Shown: piece by piece, positions 12,119 through 23,001 of the stretch
Position numbering within the stretch: the first letter of the stretch is position 1
Layout of the letters: each line of letters opens with the position of its first letter
Assembly (NCBI GenBank): GCA_009746045.1
Contig: RPFO01001017.1
Coordinates: forward strand, 1-64,000
Length of the DNA stretch: 64,000 nt
Source of the DNA: Mesostigma viride
Lineage: Eukaryota; Streptophyta; Mesostigmatophyceae; Mesostigmatales; Mesostigmataceae
Reading direction: 5' to 3'
Made by a program: the position numbers and the translations under genes
The notes under the pieces: model-generated
Database searches by the model: none
What the model saw: the letters and a program-made list of their open reading frames with translations, nothing else
What the model was told of the DNA's origin: nothing

Positions 12119-12794
12119 AGCGAGCCAGTTTACAAAGCAGAGGGCATGGGGCACTCGGATGACTCCTTGCCAAAACTGCTGTGGCGTCAAACTGCTGATC
12201 GGCTACAATTTTGTTGACCCGTCCGGTCCACGCGTGGCGGTATTCCGCCTTCCCGCCACGAGTGTTTAGTGCGGTGTACATCTCCAGTATTTTTACCTTC
12301 AAAAATTGGGACAACCAATGTTGCCTTACTTTATGTCCACGTTTCTCATGGCGTTTCTGTATAGCTTAGGTGAGAACAGTGTAGAAGCAGCAGTCCATTC
12401 GAGGTAAACTTCAGGGGACCCTATGGCACTCTCCGCTTCTAGGGAGTGCATGCTGATGCAAGTGTTATTACTTTTTCCTGCTCATGGGTTTTACAAGGGC
12501 GATTGGGAATGGCCCAGTGCCGATCTAATAGGCAATAGAACCCAGATGGGCATTGCGGGCAGATCTGTAATCTTTTACTGGCTGCTTTTATTTATCTTCT
12601 TCTCTTTTTTTTTTTTAATGAAAATGCTTTCCTGTTGTTGACTTGGAGTAAAGCCGCCCCGTCGGAGTATCCTAGGCGTTGTCTCCGCCCAAGCTTGTCC
12701 CTCAAAGAGCAGCGTGGGCACGGGTGCAGGTGGGTGGGTGGGAGCTGCAAAAAGGCCTCCTTACATCCACATCATCATTCATTCATCATTCATG
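12119..12794. other. RTPR downstream region, no gene seen
   Basis: Probable 3' UTR and intergenic DNA. A T-rich stretch lies at 12588–12618. No conserved coding sequence is recognised before the CATT microsatellite. Confidence 0.5.
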
Positions 12795-12931
12795 CATTCA
12801 TTCATTCATTCATTCATTCATTCATTCATTCATTCATTCATTCATTCATTCATTCATTCATTCATTCATTCATTCATTCATTCATTCATTCATTCATTCA
12901 TTCATTCATTCATTCATTCATTCATTCATTC
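12795..12931. repeat. (ATTC)n microsatellite
   Basis: About 34 near-perfect tetranucleotide units lie directly against the LINE ORF1 fragment that follows. Confidence 0.97.
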
Positions 12932-13085
12932 ACAACGACGACGGGAGCTATGGCCGACCTACCTCCAGCTCCGGCAGACGGCGGGGCAGAAGCCGGTCTA
13001 CTGGAAGGGGGCGGACATCTACGTCGCCCACAAGCCCTGGCAGGCGACCCCTGCCGCCCCAGCCACCCCAACCACCCCAGCCTAG
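12932..13085 (+). pseudogene. LINE ORF1 3'-end fragment
   Basis: The segment reads [14 protein letters not shown], then KPVYWKGADIYV and an Ala/Pro/Thr tail ending at TAG 13083–13085. The same C-terminus recurs at 17610, 19144 (minus), 28630 and 30740, so this is a truncated copy of a non-LTR element ORF1. The motif resembles the end of L1-type ORF1 proteins (RRM-like domain followed by RR.ELWP). Confidence 0.8.
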
Positions 13086-14398
13086 GGAATGTAGCAGTAG
13101 TGTAGACTAGAAAGCTTAGCTATGTGGCCATGTATGCCTACGTGATGGGCCCACACCAGCCCTTGCAACAGCCGTAGCAATTTCGAGTCATGCTTTGCCC
13201 ATGCAGGGAGTTACTCTCTGCTGAGAGGCCATGTGTACACCAGCTATAGCCTAGCCACATACCTTCCACCCCATATGTCATGCAGGCCTTCTAGGCCCTC
13301 TCCTCAAGCCGCCTTGTGTGCTTGTGCTTGTTTAGGAGGCATGAACCATCATGGTGGTGCAGGTGCACCTTGTGCACCCAGAGCAGGTGATAGTTGTCCA
13401 TCCTCCACCTGCAGGTTGTCGCCCTGATTGTACTACAAACCCACAGATGCCCCTTTCTCAGGGCTATGTGCATGTTACATGCATATGCCCCCCACGGAGC
13501 TATGATTTTCATTCATTCATTCATTCATTCATTCATTCATTCATTCATTCATTCATTCATTCATTCATTCATTCATTCATTCATTCATTCATTCATTCAT
13601 TCATTCATTCATTCATTCATTCATTCATTCATTCATTCATTCATTCATTCATTCATTCATTCATTCATTCATTCATTCATTCATTCATTCATTCATAACA
13701 TATCTCCATGGGGAGCATGTGTAACACCTATCCCTGAGAGGGGGCTTATGGTTTTTTATACATTCTGGGCTACAACCTGCAGGTGGGGGATGTAAACTGC
13801 CACCTAGTACTCTGCCAGGTGCACATGCAAGGTGCACCTCCACCACCACGATGTATCAAACGTAAATTAAGGCCTGGCATGGGGACCCATGCCAGGGACC
13901 CATGGATGTTGCATTAAGAATTTAGCCATGCTATGCCATGCAGAGAGATGCTCTCTGTCGAGAAGCCATGCCCTAGCTCTTGTATAGCCATGATGATCTT
14001 CCCCCACATGACATACTCCCCCTTAGCTGGGCATAGTGTGAAGATCATGAGGGTGCCGGTGCCCTTGAGGCACCTAGAGCAAGTGCTGCTTACATTCCAC
14101 TCTTGCAGGAAGTAGCCTAGAATGTATTAAAAGCCATATGCCCCTTCTCAGGGATATGTGCTACATTGACTCCCAACGGAGTGATGTTGATAATTAATTA
14201 ATTAATTAATGGGGACGTACGTGTAATACATAGTGGTGCAGGTGCACTTCGTGCACCCAGAGCTGGTGTAGTTTACACCAGGCTACCCTTGCAGGAAGTA
14301 GCCCATTAATTAATTAATTAAGAACATAGCTCCGTGGGGAGCATATGTAACACATAGCCCTGAGAAAGGGGCATCTATGGGTTTGTCCCCCTCAAGCT
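13086..14398. mobile_element. LINE 3'-UTR and tail modules with microsatellite junctions
   Basis: Non-coding modules repeated elsewhere in the window: CAGGGAGTTACTCTCTGCTG, a block containing TACATTC..CTTGCAGGAAGTAGC, and a terminal block ending CTCCCNACGGAG(C/T)(T/G)ATG. The terminal block abuts (CATT)n at 13507–13696 and (TTAA)n at 14192–14210 and 14308–14322. On the far side of the (CATT)n tract the block recurs in reverse complement, so two tails face each other across the microsatellite. Confidence 0.7.
13507..13696. repeat. (CATT)n microsatellite between opposed LINE tails
   Basis: About 47 tetranucleotide units form the tract. Left flank: the LINE terminal block reading ...CCACGGAGCTATGATTTT. 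Right flank: the inverted block reading CATATCTCCATGGGGAGC. Confidence 0.97.
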
Positions 14399-15436
14399 TC
14401 TTATGCGGCTCATCCTGAACCGCCTGCGCACGGCCCTGGACGGTCACCTCAGCGAGACTCAGCACGGCTTCCGTTCAGGTCGCAACACAGTACAGGCGCT
14501 CTTCGCTACTCGCCGCCTGGTGGAGGAACTGCAACGCCTTCAGCCTGGTGAGTCCCCTTTGCACCTTGTGCTGGTGGACTTCATCAAAGCCTTCGATTCG
14601 GTTTTCTGGCCTGCGCTTTGGGCGGACATCCTCGAGTTGTTCCGGATCCCCCGCCCCCTGATTGCTGTCATCCGCAACCTGTATGAAGGGTCCACCACTT
14701 CGGTGCGCACTTCTTACGGGACCACGCCCCCATGCCCTTTATAGAAGGGTGTGTGGCAGGGCTGCGTGCTGTCGCCCTACCTGTTTGATTATTGTTGTCG
14801 AATACGTAATGATTCAGGCGCGCAAGCGATTTGCCCGCATTGTGGGCAGGGAACCAGGAGTGCAGGTTGCTAACAAATTCTGGCATGGCGGTGCGGACAC
14901 GGAGATTCGGCTGGCAGACATCATCTACGCAGACGACACCACCCTCTTCGAGGACACTGGGCACGTGCAGACATGGCTTGACTGCCTGGCTCTCGAGGCC
15001 CGTGCAGTGGGGCTTGAGGTCAGCAAGAAGACAGAGGCCCTGGCGGTTGGGCTCACCAACTCACCGCCGCCCCTCTATCTCCTAGACGGCTCTCGAGTCC
15101 AGTATCGGGACCGCGTTAAGCTGCTAGGCAGCCTGCTCCCCAGCTGCGAGGCCGATGTGGACCATCGCATCTCCCTCGCCTGGCACGCTTTACGCCAGTA
15201 CCGGGCCCTGTGGCGCAAGCCCCTGGGCAAGATCGAGAAACAGGACCTGTTCAAGGTCCTCGTCCTTCCTGTTCTCACGTATGGACCCTCACCGCCGACC
15301 TGGCCCGCAAGCTGGACGGCGCGGTCACCAGCATGCTGCGTTCCATTTTCGTAGTAGGATATGCTGCTCACGTCCGCAATGAGGACCTGTACCAGGGCAT
15401 GCCCTATATCACCAGCACCATTAAGCAACATGGCAC
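14399..15436 (+). pseudogene. LINE family A reverse transcriptase fragment
   Basis: Frames spell an RVT_1 domain: ETQHGFRSGRNTVQALFA, LVLVDFIKAFDSVFWPAL, then the catalytic box IIYADDTTLFED and KLLGSLLPS. The 5' part of the element is missing. A frameshift lies near 14745–14790 (after PCPL), and the thumb/tail part shifts again near 15290. A minus-strand copy at 26.2–27.25 kb shows the undamaged order. Confidence 0.88.
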
Positions 15437-15467
15437 GAGCCACGAGCCACGAGGTAGCCATGGCTGT

Positions 15468-17779
15468 CGGAGCTCATAACTTTCACGTTTGAGCACCGAA
15501 TTCAGCTGTGAATATCACAATCGCTTCGTCTTTCTTAGACGCACATGCTGATATAATTTTCCGAAGCTATAACGCACTATACGATGAGCAAACGCCTCTC
15601 GACGCAACGCAGCCTGGCGGCTGCGCTCAGCAATGAAAATACGTCTGCAGCCCCGGCTGCAGCTTCGCCAACCGGCCCAGAAGGCAGCGGCGCCACTAGC
15701 CAAGCTCTAGTGGTCGCCCAGCCCCCTGCTGAGCCCGCCTCGCCCGCAGCGTCGCCTGAACCCAAGCGCAGTCGCTCTGCCGAGCCGAGTTGGATAGCGG
15801 CCGACTTTGTCGCCGAAGCCAGCCAGCCCGGCTTCCTTGACACGCTTACCACGGAACGCATCCTGGTCTGCGTGTTTCAGGGAACGCACGCCTCGCTTCT
15901 TGCACTATGCAAGCAGCTCTTCAACCAAGGTCGCCTCTTTGACCCTCGCTGGATTCGTATCTCCTGTTTCGACACCATTCCCAGCCTCCACCGCCCCTAC
16001 CTCCAGCATGTCGCTCTCTTTTCCCTCCTTGGACGCTCCATCGGGGAGCTTTGGCCCCCCAAGCCTCTCACCACCACCTTAACCGAATCCTCCATCCGCT
16101 CACTCCTTAAGGAGGCCCTCGAGGAGCACGTGGACCCCATTGCTGCAGATGTGGCGGCCATCGGCGGCACGCTGACTGCCGAGCTTCCCCTCCTTTCCAC
16201 CGCCACCTCCACCATCTCCACCGCCACCTCCACCCGATTACAATTCGTTCAAGTGGCCCGCCGGAGCGGCTGTACAATTTTTCCCAGTGAGCGCGCTGCC
16301 AAGTGTACTTGTGGGCAAATTTTTAGGTGCCCCGTCACTTCGAGGTACTAAAAATTAGGCTACGGTACGAATTCAGCGAATTTCAGCGAATTTTCAGTCG
16401 AACCAAAGGAAGTGACGCCAAGTACCAAAAAGTTTCCGTTACGAATTTTCAGCCCAACACTCGCGCAAAATGAAGTGACGGCAACTACCAAAACGTTTCC
16501 GTTACGAATTTTCACTCCCACACGTTTGCACAAAAGGAAGTGACGGCAACTACCAAAAAGTTTCCGTTACGAATTTTCAGTCCCACACTTCGCGCAAATT
16601 TTAGTAGGGCTGCACGCAAGCTACCTTTCAAAATTTTGCGCTAGTATGGAACGCATTTCATTCGTCTGGAGGAACGCTGCCCGCCAACTACCCCCGTTCA
16701 GAATGTTCCGCCGAAATTTACTTGAGATTTGGAAATCTGAACGTGCGCGCAAATTTTAGTAGGGCTGCACGCAAGCTACCTTTCAAAATTTTGCGCAAGT
16801 ATGGAACGCAATTCATTCGTCCGGAGGAATGCTGCTCGTCAACTGCCCCCGTTCAGAAAGTTGCGCCGAACTTTACTTGAGATTTGGAAATCTGAACGTG
16901 CGGTTGGAGTTTCGCGGGGAAACCCAAGTTCCCAAGTAATTCACCAATGACGCGCTTCGAACACTTGCCCGCTAAAACCTAAGCAGCCGCTCCGGCTGGC
17001 CACTTAAACGAAACTTGATTGGCTCCTCGCCTCCTCCACCGCCACCACCTCCACCTCCGACGCCATCACCGCCCAGCTCCGTGACATCGACCAGCGTCTT
17101 AAGGACAACGCCATCGCTATCGAGGTTCTGCAGAACACCGCAGGCCTCACCGCCCAGGCGGTGAAGGACATTGCCGCCAAGCCAGCCCCGGCTGGCCTGG
17201 CCGGCGATGCTCCTCCCATCACCACCTGGGCGGACATGCTTAAGCAACATACCACCTCCACCACCTCCGCCGTCGCAGCCCAGCTCCAGCGGCAGACGCT
17301 TGACCTCCGCGAGGAGGCCGAGCTCTCCAAGCGCAGCCTCAACGCCATCCTCAAGAACTTCGACCTGGTGGAAGGTGAGAATTCCGAGAAGCTTGCACGT
17401 GCGTTTGAGAGCAAAATCCTTGCACGCATGGGCCTCCTTGGTGAGATTAAGCTGACCGCCCACCGCCTCCCCCGCGCGCGGGGTAAGGCAGGGGCGCCTC
17501 CGCTTCTTCTCATCTTTAAGAGCCCAGCGGACAAGGTTTCGTTCCTCAGACGCCGCAAGCGGCTCGAGAACACTCCCTTCACCGTGGACGACGACTTGAC
17601 CCTGGCGCAGCAACAACGGCGACGGGAGCTATGGCCGACCTACCTCCATGCAGCTCCGGCAGACCAAGGCGGGCCAGCCGGTGTACTGGAAGGGGGCGGA
17701 CATCTACGTCGGCCACAAGCCCTGGCACGCGACCCCCTCAACCACCGCGGCCCCAGCGACTCCGGCAGCCCCAGCCTAG
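15468..17779 (+). pseudogene. LINE family A 5' region and ORF1, interrupted by a DNA element
   Basis: The 5' leader GAGCTCATAACTTTCACG is shared with the copy at 27.25 kb. ORF1 begins at ATG 15584 (MSKRLSTQRSLAAAL) and runs to about 16235, where a 0.8-kb inverted-repeat element splits it. It resumes at about 17030 with a predicted coiled coil (QLRDIDQRLKDNAIAIEVLQ), then an RRM-like region ([39 protein letters not shown]). A small insertion near 17645 shifts the last frame. The TAG at 17777 matches the other copies. ORF1 proteins of L1-type LINEs bind the element RNA. Confidence 0.85.
16236..17022. mobile_element. Non-autonomous DNA element with inverted ends nested in LINE ORF1
   Basis: The ends are imperfect inverted repeats: AAGTGGCCCGCCGGAGCGGC at 16251 onward matches the reverse complement of 16984–17005 at 21 of 22 positions, and the outer ~15 bases are also similar. 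Comparison with the uninterrupted ORF1 copy near 28000 places the insertion inside a CCACCTCCACC tract. The interior has about three copies of a block with AAGTTTCCGTTACGAATTTT and two ~150-bp copies of a block starting AATTTTAGTAGGGCTGCACG. No transposase is encoded. Confidence 0.75.
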
Positions 17780-18221
17780 GGGAATACAGCAGCAGTAGAA
17801 TAGATAGACAGTGGCCTTGTACATGCCCGCCTACTAAAGGCACTAACTATACCAGCTGATGCCTAGCATTTTTAGTCATGTACATGTGTGCCTATGATGA
17901 GCCAGGTGCCTCCAGATGATACCTAGCTTTATTTAATTATGCCGTGCCCATGCAGGGGGTCACTCCCTGCTGAGAAGCCATGCCCTAGCTCTTGTATAGC
18001 CATGTTGATCTTCCCCCACATGACATACTCCCCCTTAGCTGGGCATAGTGTGAAGATCATGAGGGTGTAGGTGCCCCTGGTGCACCTAGTAGAGCAAGTG
18101 TTGTTTACATTCCCACCCTTGCAGGAATTAGCTTAGAATGTATGATAGGCCATATGCCCCTTCTCTGGGCTATGTGCTACATATACTCCCAACGGAGTTA
18201 TGTTACAATTCAATTCAATTC
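17780..18221 (+). mobile_element. LINE family A 3'-UTR ending in (CAATT)n
   Basis: The segment is parallel to 28795–29260, sharing the words GTGGCCTTGTACATG, GTCATGTACATGTGTGCC and CAACGGAGTTATGTT. It ends in a short CAATT microsatellite at 18207–18227. Confidence 0.75.
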
Positions 18222-18546
18222 AATTAAGCAACGACGCCTGCAGCTAGTAGGGCACCTAGCTCGCACCAACCAGGTAGACACCTCACGTGGCCCCCCCGCA
18301 GGACTGCGATCGCCAGCCCAGCCTGGCCGGCACCTCCTGACGTGGGCTGGGCCCAGTGATGTTCGACGCCGCAAGGCCCGCACCTTCAAAGGACAGCTAG
18401 TAGAGGACATGGGGGGCCTAGGCCTCTCCGTGATTTGGAAGAAGATGATGGACAAGGCCAAGTGGGCCCAGGTCATAGAGGACAACGAGCCCCCCCCAGT
18501 GGGGAAGCGCCCGCGTGTGCAATCCCGTGGGAGGCACGCCAGATAG
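18222..18546 (+). pseudogene. LINE family A reverse transcriptase C-terminal fragment
   Basis: Reads KQRRLQLVGHLARTNQVDTS, then HLLTWAGPSDVRRRKARTF and a basic end ...RVQSRGRHAR with TAG at 18544. The mirror copy is at 26.2 kb on the minus strand. Confidence 0.82.
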
Positions 18547-19143
18547 CTCCCCTAGGGCAGCGTGCGGCTGCCTAGATAGATGTTGTAGTTAGCATGCTGT
18601 TAGATAGATGTAGTATTTAGCCGATGTAGATAGATTAGACCGGTAGGACTGTTTGCACCCATCCATCCATCCATCCATCGGGGTTAATGCTCCGTGACTC
18701 CCCAACGGGAGCACAAGTCTAATTAATTAATTAATGGGTTTGTAATACAATCAGGGCGACAACCTGCAGGTGGAGGATGTACAACTATCACCTGCTCTGG
18801 GTGCACAAGGTGCACCTGCACCGCCATGATGGTTCATGCCTCCTAATCGAGCCTCACACAAGGCGGCTTGAGGAGAGGGCCTAGAAGGCCTGCATGACAT
18901 ATCGGGTGGAAGGTATATATGGCTAGGCTATAGTTGGTGTACACATGGCATCTCAGCAGAGAGTAACTCCCTGCATGGGCAAAGCATGACTCGAAATTGC
19001 TACGGCTATTGCAAGGGCTGGTGTGGGCCCATCACGTAGGCATACATCAGGGATTCTCCCGATTTCTGGCCTGCGCTGGTTGTCTCCTTGATACATGGCC
19101 ACATCACTAAGCTTTCTAGTCTACTACACTACTGCTATATTCC
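18547..19143. mobile_element. LINE tail modules with (CATC)n and (TTAA)n
   Basis: Contains ATAGATGTAGTATTTAGC-type 3'-UTR, (CATC)n at 18659–18679, the block GCTCCGTGACTCCCCAACGG, then (TTAA)n at 18721–18733 and an inverted tail block. The same block next to (CATC)n recurs at 23700, 26060 and 31865. Confidence 0.65.
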
Positions 19144-19540
19144 CTAGGCTGGGGTGGCTGGGGTGGCTGGGGCGGCAGGGGTCGCCTGCCAGGGCTTGTG
19201 GGCGACGTAGATGTCCGCCCCCTTCCAGTAGACCGGCTTCTGCCCCGCCGTCTGCCGGAGCTGGAGGTAGGTCGGCCATAGCTCCCGTCGCCGTTGTTGC
19301 TGCGTCAAGGTCAAGTCGTCGTCCAGCGTGTAGGAGGTCCCCCCAAGCCGCTTGCGACGCTTGAGGAACTCCATCTTATCCGCCATGGTGTCAAAGGTGA
19401 GGAGCAAGGGGGAGGGGCCGGCCTTACCCCGCGAGCGGGGAAGGCGGGTCACCCCCCGCGGCTTGCCCTTACCAGTGAGAGCCATGGGGACAAGGATTTT
19501 GTTCTCAAACGTACGCCACGTCACCGGCGGTGGACACGTG
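19144..19540 (-). pseudogene. LINE ORF1 3'-end fragment
   Basis: The minus strand reads [59 protein letters not shown] and the Ala/Pro tail to the stop at 19144. The open frame starts abruptly, so this is a 5'-truncated copy. Confidence 0.8.
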
Positions 19541-20472
19541 TGTAGTACTCCTACACACACAGATCTCGAATGATTTATCTAGTGCAAAATCCGAATGGCT
19601 TGCATCACTCCCCGGAAAGGAGAACTTTTGCCGCGGTTGGACTGTAGGGCCGTGTCAGCTGGCGATATGCCTTAGTTAGGATCCGACGGAGACGTCCGTC
19701 CTATATAGTCAGCAAAAGTTGGTGCGAGAGGTCCCCAGTTCGATTCCGACCGGCCTGGATACATTTGCAGATCGCGTTTTCCGCGGACCGGCACTGAACG
19801 CGGCAAATGGTCGAGTTCTACCGTCGCAGGCACGCATGCTAGATTATTCATCGCGGCCAAATCATTGCTGGATCATGTGACCCCCGTGCAAATCTGTACC
19901 AACAAAGGCAGCGAATTTGCAAATATTGCAGATCTTGCTATGAAACATCATAATAGAACATCACTTTTAACCATCGGCTTAATTTTTTCGCCTGTCGCCC
20001 GCCGGATTCAGTAGCCATATTTTAACGGAACGCACGTCGCCATGGCCACCTCCGCACGCCCGGTGCGCGCACTGTGCACCACAATTTCACGGTCCGTCGG
20101 TACCGTCCCGACTTTTTCAGTTTGGCGCCAAAAAAGTCCCGGCCGGGTGTCGGTCATGTCCCCTTAAGGCGTGAATGCTAATTATCGGCCGGGCGATACT
20201 CCCTTAACTTTGCAACCACCCGTCACGAAGTTCGCTTTATTTAGGGGAAAGGACTCGTCTTCCATGGAGCGTTGGATTCAAGGTCCAAAGCTCCACCGAC
20301 TAGATCCCACCCCTTTTTGGATGGTCGGTCCCGTCGTTCCAGTTTCTTGCTACATATCAAGCAAGGAGACAACCAGCGCCGGCAGGCCAGAAATCGGGAG
20401 AATCCGGACCATGGTAGCTCGTAAGCTCGAGCCTGCCGTTATCTTGTCCGCGTGATCGAGTCGCTCATGATG
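19541..20472. other. No gene recognised
   Basis: Unique-looking sequence. The only recurring word is TTAAGGCGTGAATG at 20163, shared with the element at 3053–3279. A T-arm-like motif near 19740 does not fold as a tRNA. Confidence 0.4.
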
Positions 20473-20777
20473 AATATATATCTTGACCTGGAGGGCCAGC
20501 GGGCCCCATGGTCGGCGCGGACCTGGACGTCATATTGGCGTCAGCGCTTGTCGGTGGCGCTGACTCGGGCCATGGCTGACATCATGCTCCGCCGTACGCG
20601 GGCTGATTTTGCGGTGCAGCAGGGCTATTAGGTTCCTCCCGTTAGGCGTTTCCATTGGTCTTATCGTAGTATAGAGCTTTGACATGGCTCTGTATATAGG
20701 TTTATAGCTGGGCGTTTGCTTTGGTTTGAGTGATTTCACTCTGCTGTAAGTAATTATATTTTTAATATATATCTTGA
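20473..20777 (+). mobile_element. 5'-truncated LINE C copy with 14-bp target-site duplication
   Basis: AATATATATCTTGA occurs exactly at 20473–20486 and 20764–20777. Between them 277 bp encode the last ~48 residues of a LINE C protein (LDLEGQRAPWSARTWTSYWR to FAVQQGY, stop at 20629–20631) plus its 3'-UTR. The same unit occurs on the opposite strand at 53.3–54.2 kb. The duplication identifies a genuine target-primed insertion. Confidence 0.85.
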
Positions 20778-21237
20778 TACATCTACCCACTTACCCGAAA
20801 TACTGAACTGTCGTTGTTGTTGTTGGATCGCACGCGGGTATGCCCAGCCAGACTTCAGTATGGCGTATATAGATCAGGTATAGATATGCATAATTTCGTC
20901 ATGTAACAGTTCAGCTCAGTTCACCGTATCATTTTAGAATCTATATCGTAACTTGATCGTATCGTAATCTGGAGTTGGTTAGTTAGTTGAATCCCACGCC
21001 GCACATGGGCAGCAGAGTCGAAAAGAGTAGGGGGGACATCCAGGATAAACAGCACACTCGGTCACCGGTCCGGCGCGGCACCTCGGGACGTCGAGCGAGC
21101 TCCCGACTGAAAGGAAGATACAGCGAAAACTCGATTGGCGGGAATCCGGTACATAATTGGCCAGAAAATAAATGATTCGCCAGAAGGTACGGCGGGACGG
21201 TTTCTCGTCAATAGCCGTCAGGCGTCATGATTGTGCA

Positions 21238-21314
21238 TACACCGCCAGCTTGTTCCAAAATCCAAGTCTCAAGATCTTACACCTGGGCTTCTTAAACCTC
21301 AAGCTGGCGGTGTA
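21238..21314. repeat. 15-bp inverted repeat (hairpin)
   Basis: TACACCGCCAGCTTG at 21238–21252 is perfectly inverted at 21300–21314, leaving a 47-nt loop. It could be a small fold-back element. Confidence 0.6.
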
Positions 21315-21429
21315 TAACGATTGCGCACGTGACCACTGACCACGTGTTGTTAGGAGAGTAATTGTAAACAGCAGAATCCTGAGTTGTTGTTGTTGTTGGA
21401 AACTGACCACGTGTAGATAACAAATATTG

Positions 21430-21537
21430 GGTCAAGTCAAGTCAAGTCGAGTCAAGTATCTTTCCTCACCTCTTTGGTCCATAATTGGCTAATAAAAATA
21501 TACCCGTTTCCCCGAAAGTCAAGTCAAGTCAAGTATC
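21430..21537 (+). mobile_element. LINE D 3'-tail relic with (GTCAA)n
   Basis: CCTCTTTGGTCCATAATTGG, followed by CTAATAAAAATATACCCG, matches the reverse complement of 62650–62710, the 3' end of the LINE at the right edge. Here it is bounded by GTCAA pentanucleotides, whereas the other copy carries GTTGA-type units. Confidence 0.65.
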
Positions 21538-21867
21538 TAATTACCCAGACAGATATTGTATAGCGGCCGAGGGCCGAAATATTTTTGTATATCGGATGGC
21601 ATAACTATCTATATCTAAGACGTGTAGGTATAACGGCTGTCAAAATCATGCAAATAATTTAATAACCACGTGCTCGGAGGCAAAAGTGGGGCGGACGTGC
21701 AAATTTGCTGGCATGGCTTGCGACGTCGTCAATGCGACTGCCCACGCGCGCTCCCAATAGTGAGACGTTGGCAAGCCACGCGCTGAAGCATTGTTGCGTA
21801 ATTACTACTAGCTGCGGTGGCCGACATATATGCACTGACTTGATCAGTGCAGGAAGCAGGAAACGAG

Positions 21868-23001
21868 ATGCCGCCGCTTCCTGTCTCTCCACCTGATCAT
21901 GATCCTTCCGTTTCCTTGTTCCGCTCGGCATCTGCACCGTGGGTTTATCTCAGGAAAAAACTTTTTGGACGTCCAAAAGACGCCTTAGACGCGTACCTCG
22001 ATGGCCGGCCGGAGTTGAAATTGAAAAAGCTGCTAGACCGATTGCGACGTCGGAGTTGGTCTGGCAGCTCGTGTCACGAGCTGAAATCGACCAAGCCGCA
22101 CGAGCTGGAAACAAGAACTGCTCGGCAATGTTTCTCGCTGGACGCCCCATCGTCGACCGAGGAGTGCAGCTCTATCCCGCCTCAGAACCTCGACTCCCAT
22201 GGCTCCCGGGCTTGGATTATTATGCAGCAGTCAACCAGAAACTTCATGCAAATTGAGGAGGCCGGCGCGTGCGCCTCCGCCACTGAACCAGCGGATTCCC
22301 TCGACAGCACCCTAGCTGCTCCGGAGGGTGAACACGTCTGGTGCACTACCTTCGACGGCGAGACTTCCACGACGCCTCCTGCGCCGTTACCGCCCGCGCT
22401 TGTCCGGCGCGTTTGGACCATTAGTTGTCCTCGCGCCCACCTCGTTGACCAGTGCCGGGACGAGCCGGCGGAATGCGCATCTCCGCTTTATTTCCCAGGC
22501 GACGAGCGCAGGGCGTCGGCTGGCATAGGCCCCTTCAGCCAGCGCGCGCGGAGCAGCTCGGATATTCGGCCTCCATTCTCGCCTGTGGCCTCCAGCCCCT
22601 CCTCGGTCTCTCGACAGCCGTCCCTGCACCTGGAGCGCATGCTTCCTCACAGTCTTGCGAAGCTATTCCCGGCCCAATGCGACGACCACAGCTCGCTGGA
22701 GGGCAGCTACGCGTACCAGCTGCCTTCACCCCACAGCCCGGGCACCAAACGCGAGTGGTGGGAAGTCAAGAACGACATGCTGCGCTCGGTAGTGCTTTTC
22801 GCAGGTGGAGCTGGTGCAGGGCGGTCAGAACAGTCACTGGACATGCCCGAGGGGTCATCCTGTAGGCTCGTGATGAGTGGGCCCGCGCTGTCGCTCAATC
22901 GACCGCGGCGGCGGTACACGGGCGAATTTCCCCGCAGTCCCAAGCCCCCAGCTATTCCACGTTGCCAGTCCGTTGGCAGCAAGCTTGATGCCAGCACCTA
23001 A
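21868..23001 (+). CDS. Hypothetical intronless protein, 377 residues
   Basis: An uninterrupted frame from ATG 21868 to TAA 22999–23001. The start is the first ATG of the frame (MPPLPVSPPDHDP). Residues ~30–62 form a basic helical segment (YLRKKLFGRPKDALDAYLDG, LKKLLDRLRRRSW). The rest is rich in Ser, Pro and acidic residues with RSSSDI- and SRQPS-like sites that could be phosphorylated. No family is recognised. Base composition is higher in GC than the flanking AT-rich DNA, and the frame is much longer than chance, but no paralogue or domain supports it. It could also be part of a mobile element. Confidence 0.5.
   Translation: MPPLPVSPPDHDPSVSLFRSASAPWVYLRKKLFGRPKDALDAYLDGRPELKLKKLLDRLRRRSWSGSSCHELKSTKPHELETRTARQCFSLDAPSSTEECSSIPPQNLDSHGSRAWIIMQQSTRNFMQIEEAGACASATEPADSLDSTLAAPEGEHVWCTTFDGETSTTPPAPLPPALVRRVWTISCPRAHLVDQCRDEPAECASPLYFPGDERRASAGIGPFSQRARSSSDIRPPFSPVASSPSSVSRQPSLHLERMLPHSLAKLFPAQCDDHSSLEGSYAYQLPSPHSPGTKREWWEVKNDMLRSVVLFAGGAGAGRSEQSLDMPEGSSCRLVMSGPALSLNRPRRRYTGEFPRSPKPPAIPRCQSVGSKLDAST

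Noticed and set aside
19715-19765. tRNA-like T-arm (AGTTCGATTCCGACC)
   Set aside because: The T stem does not pair well and no acceptor or anticodon arm could be folded around it.
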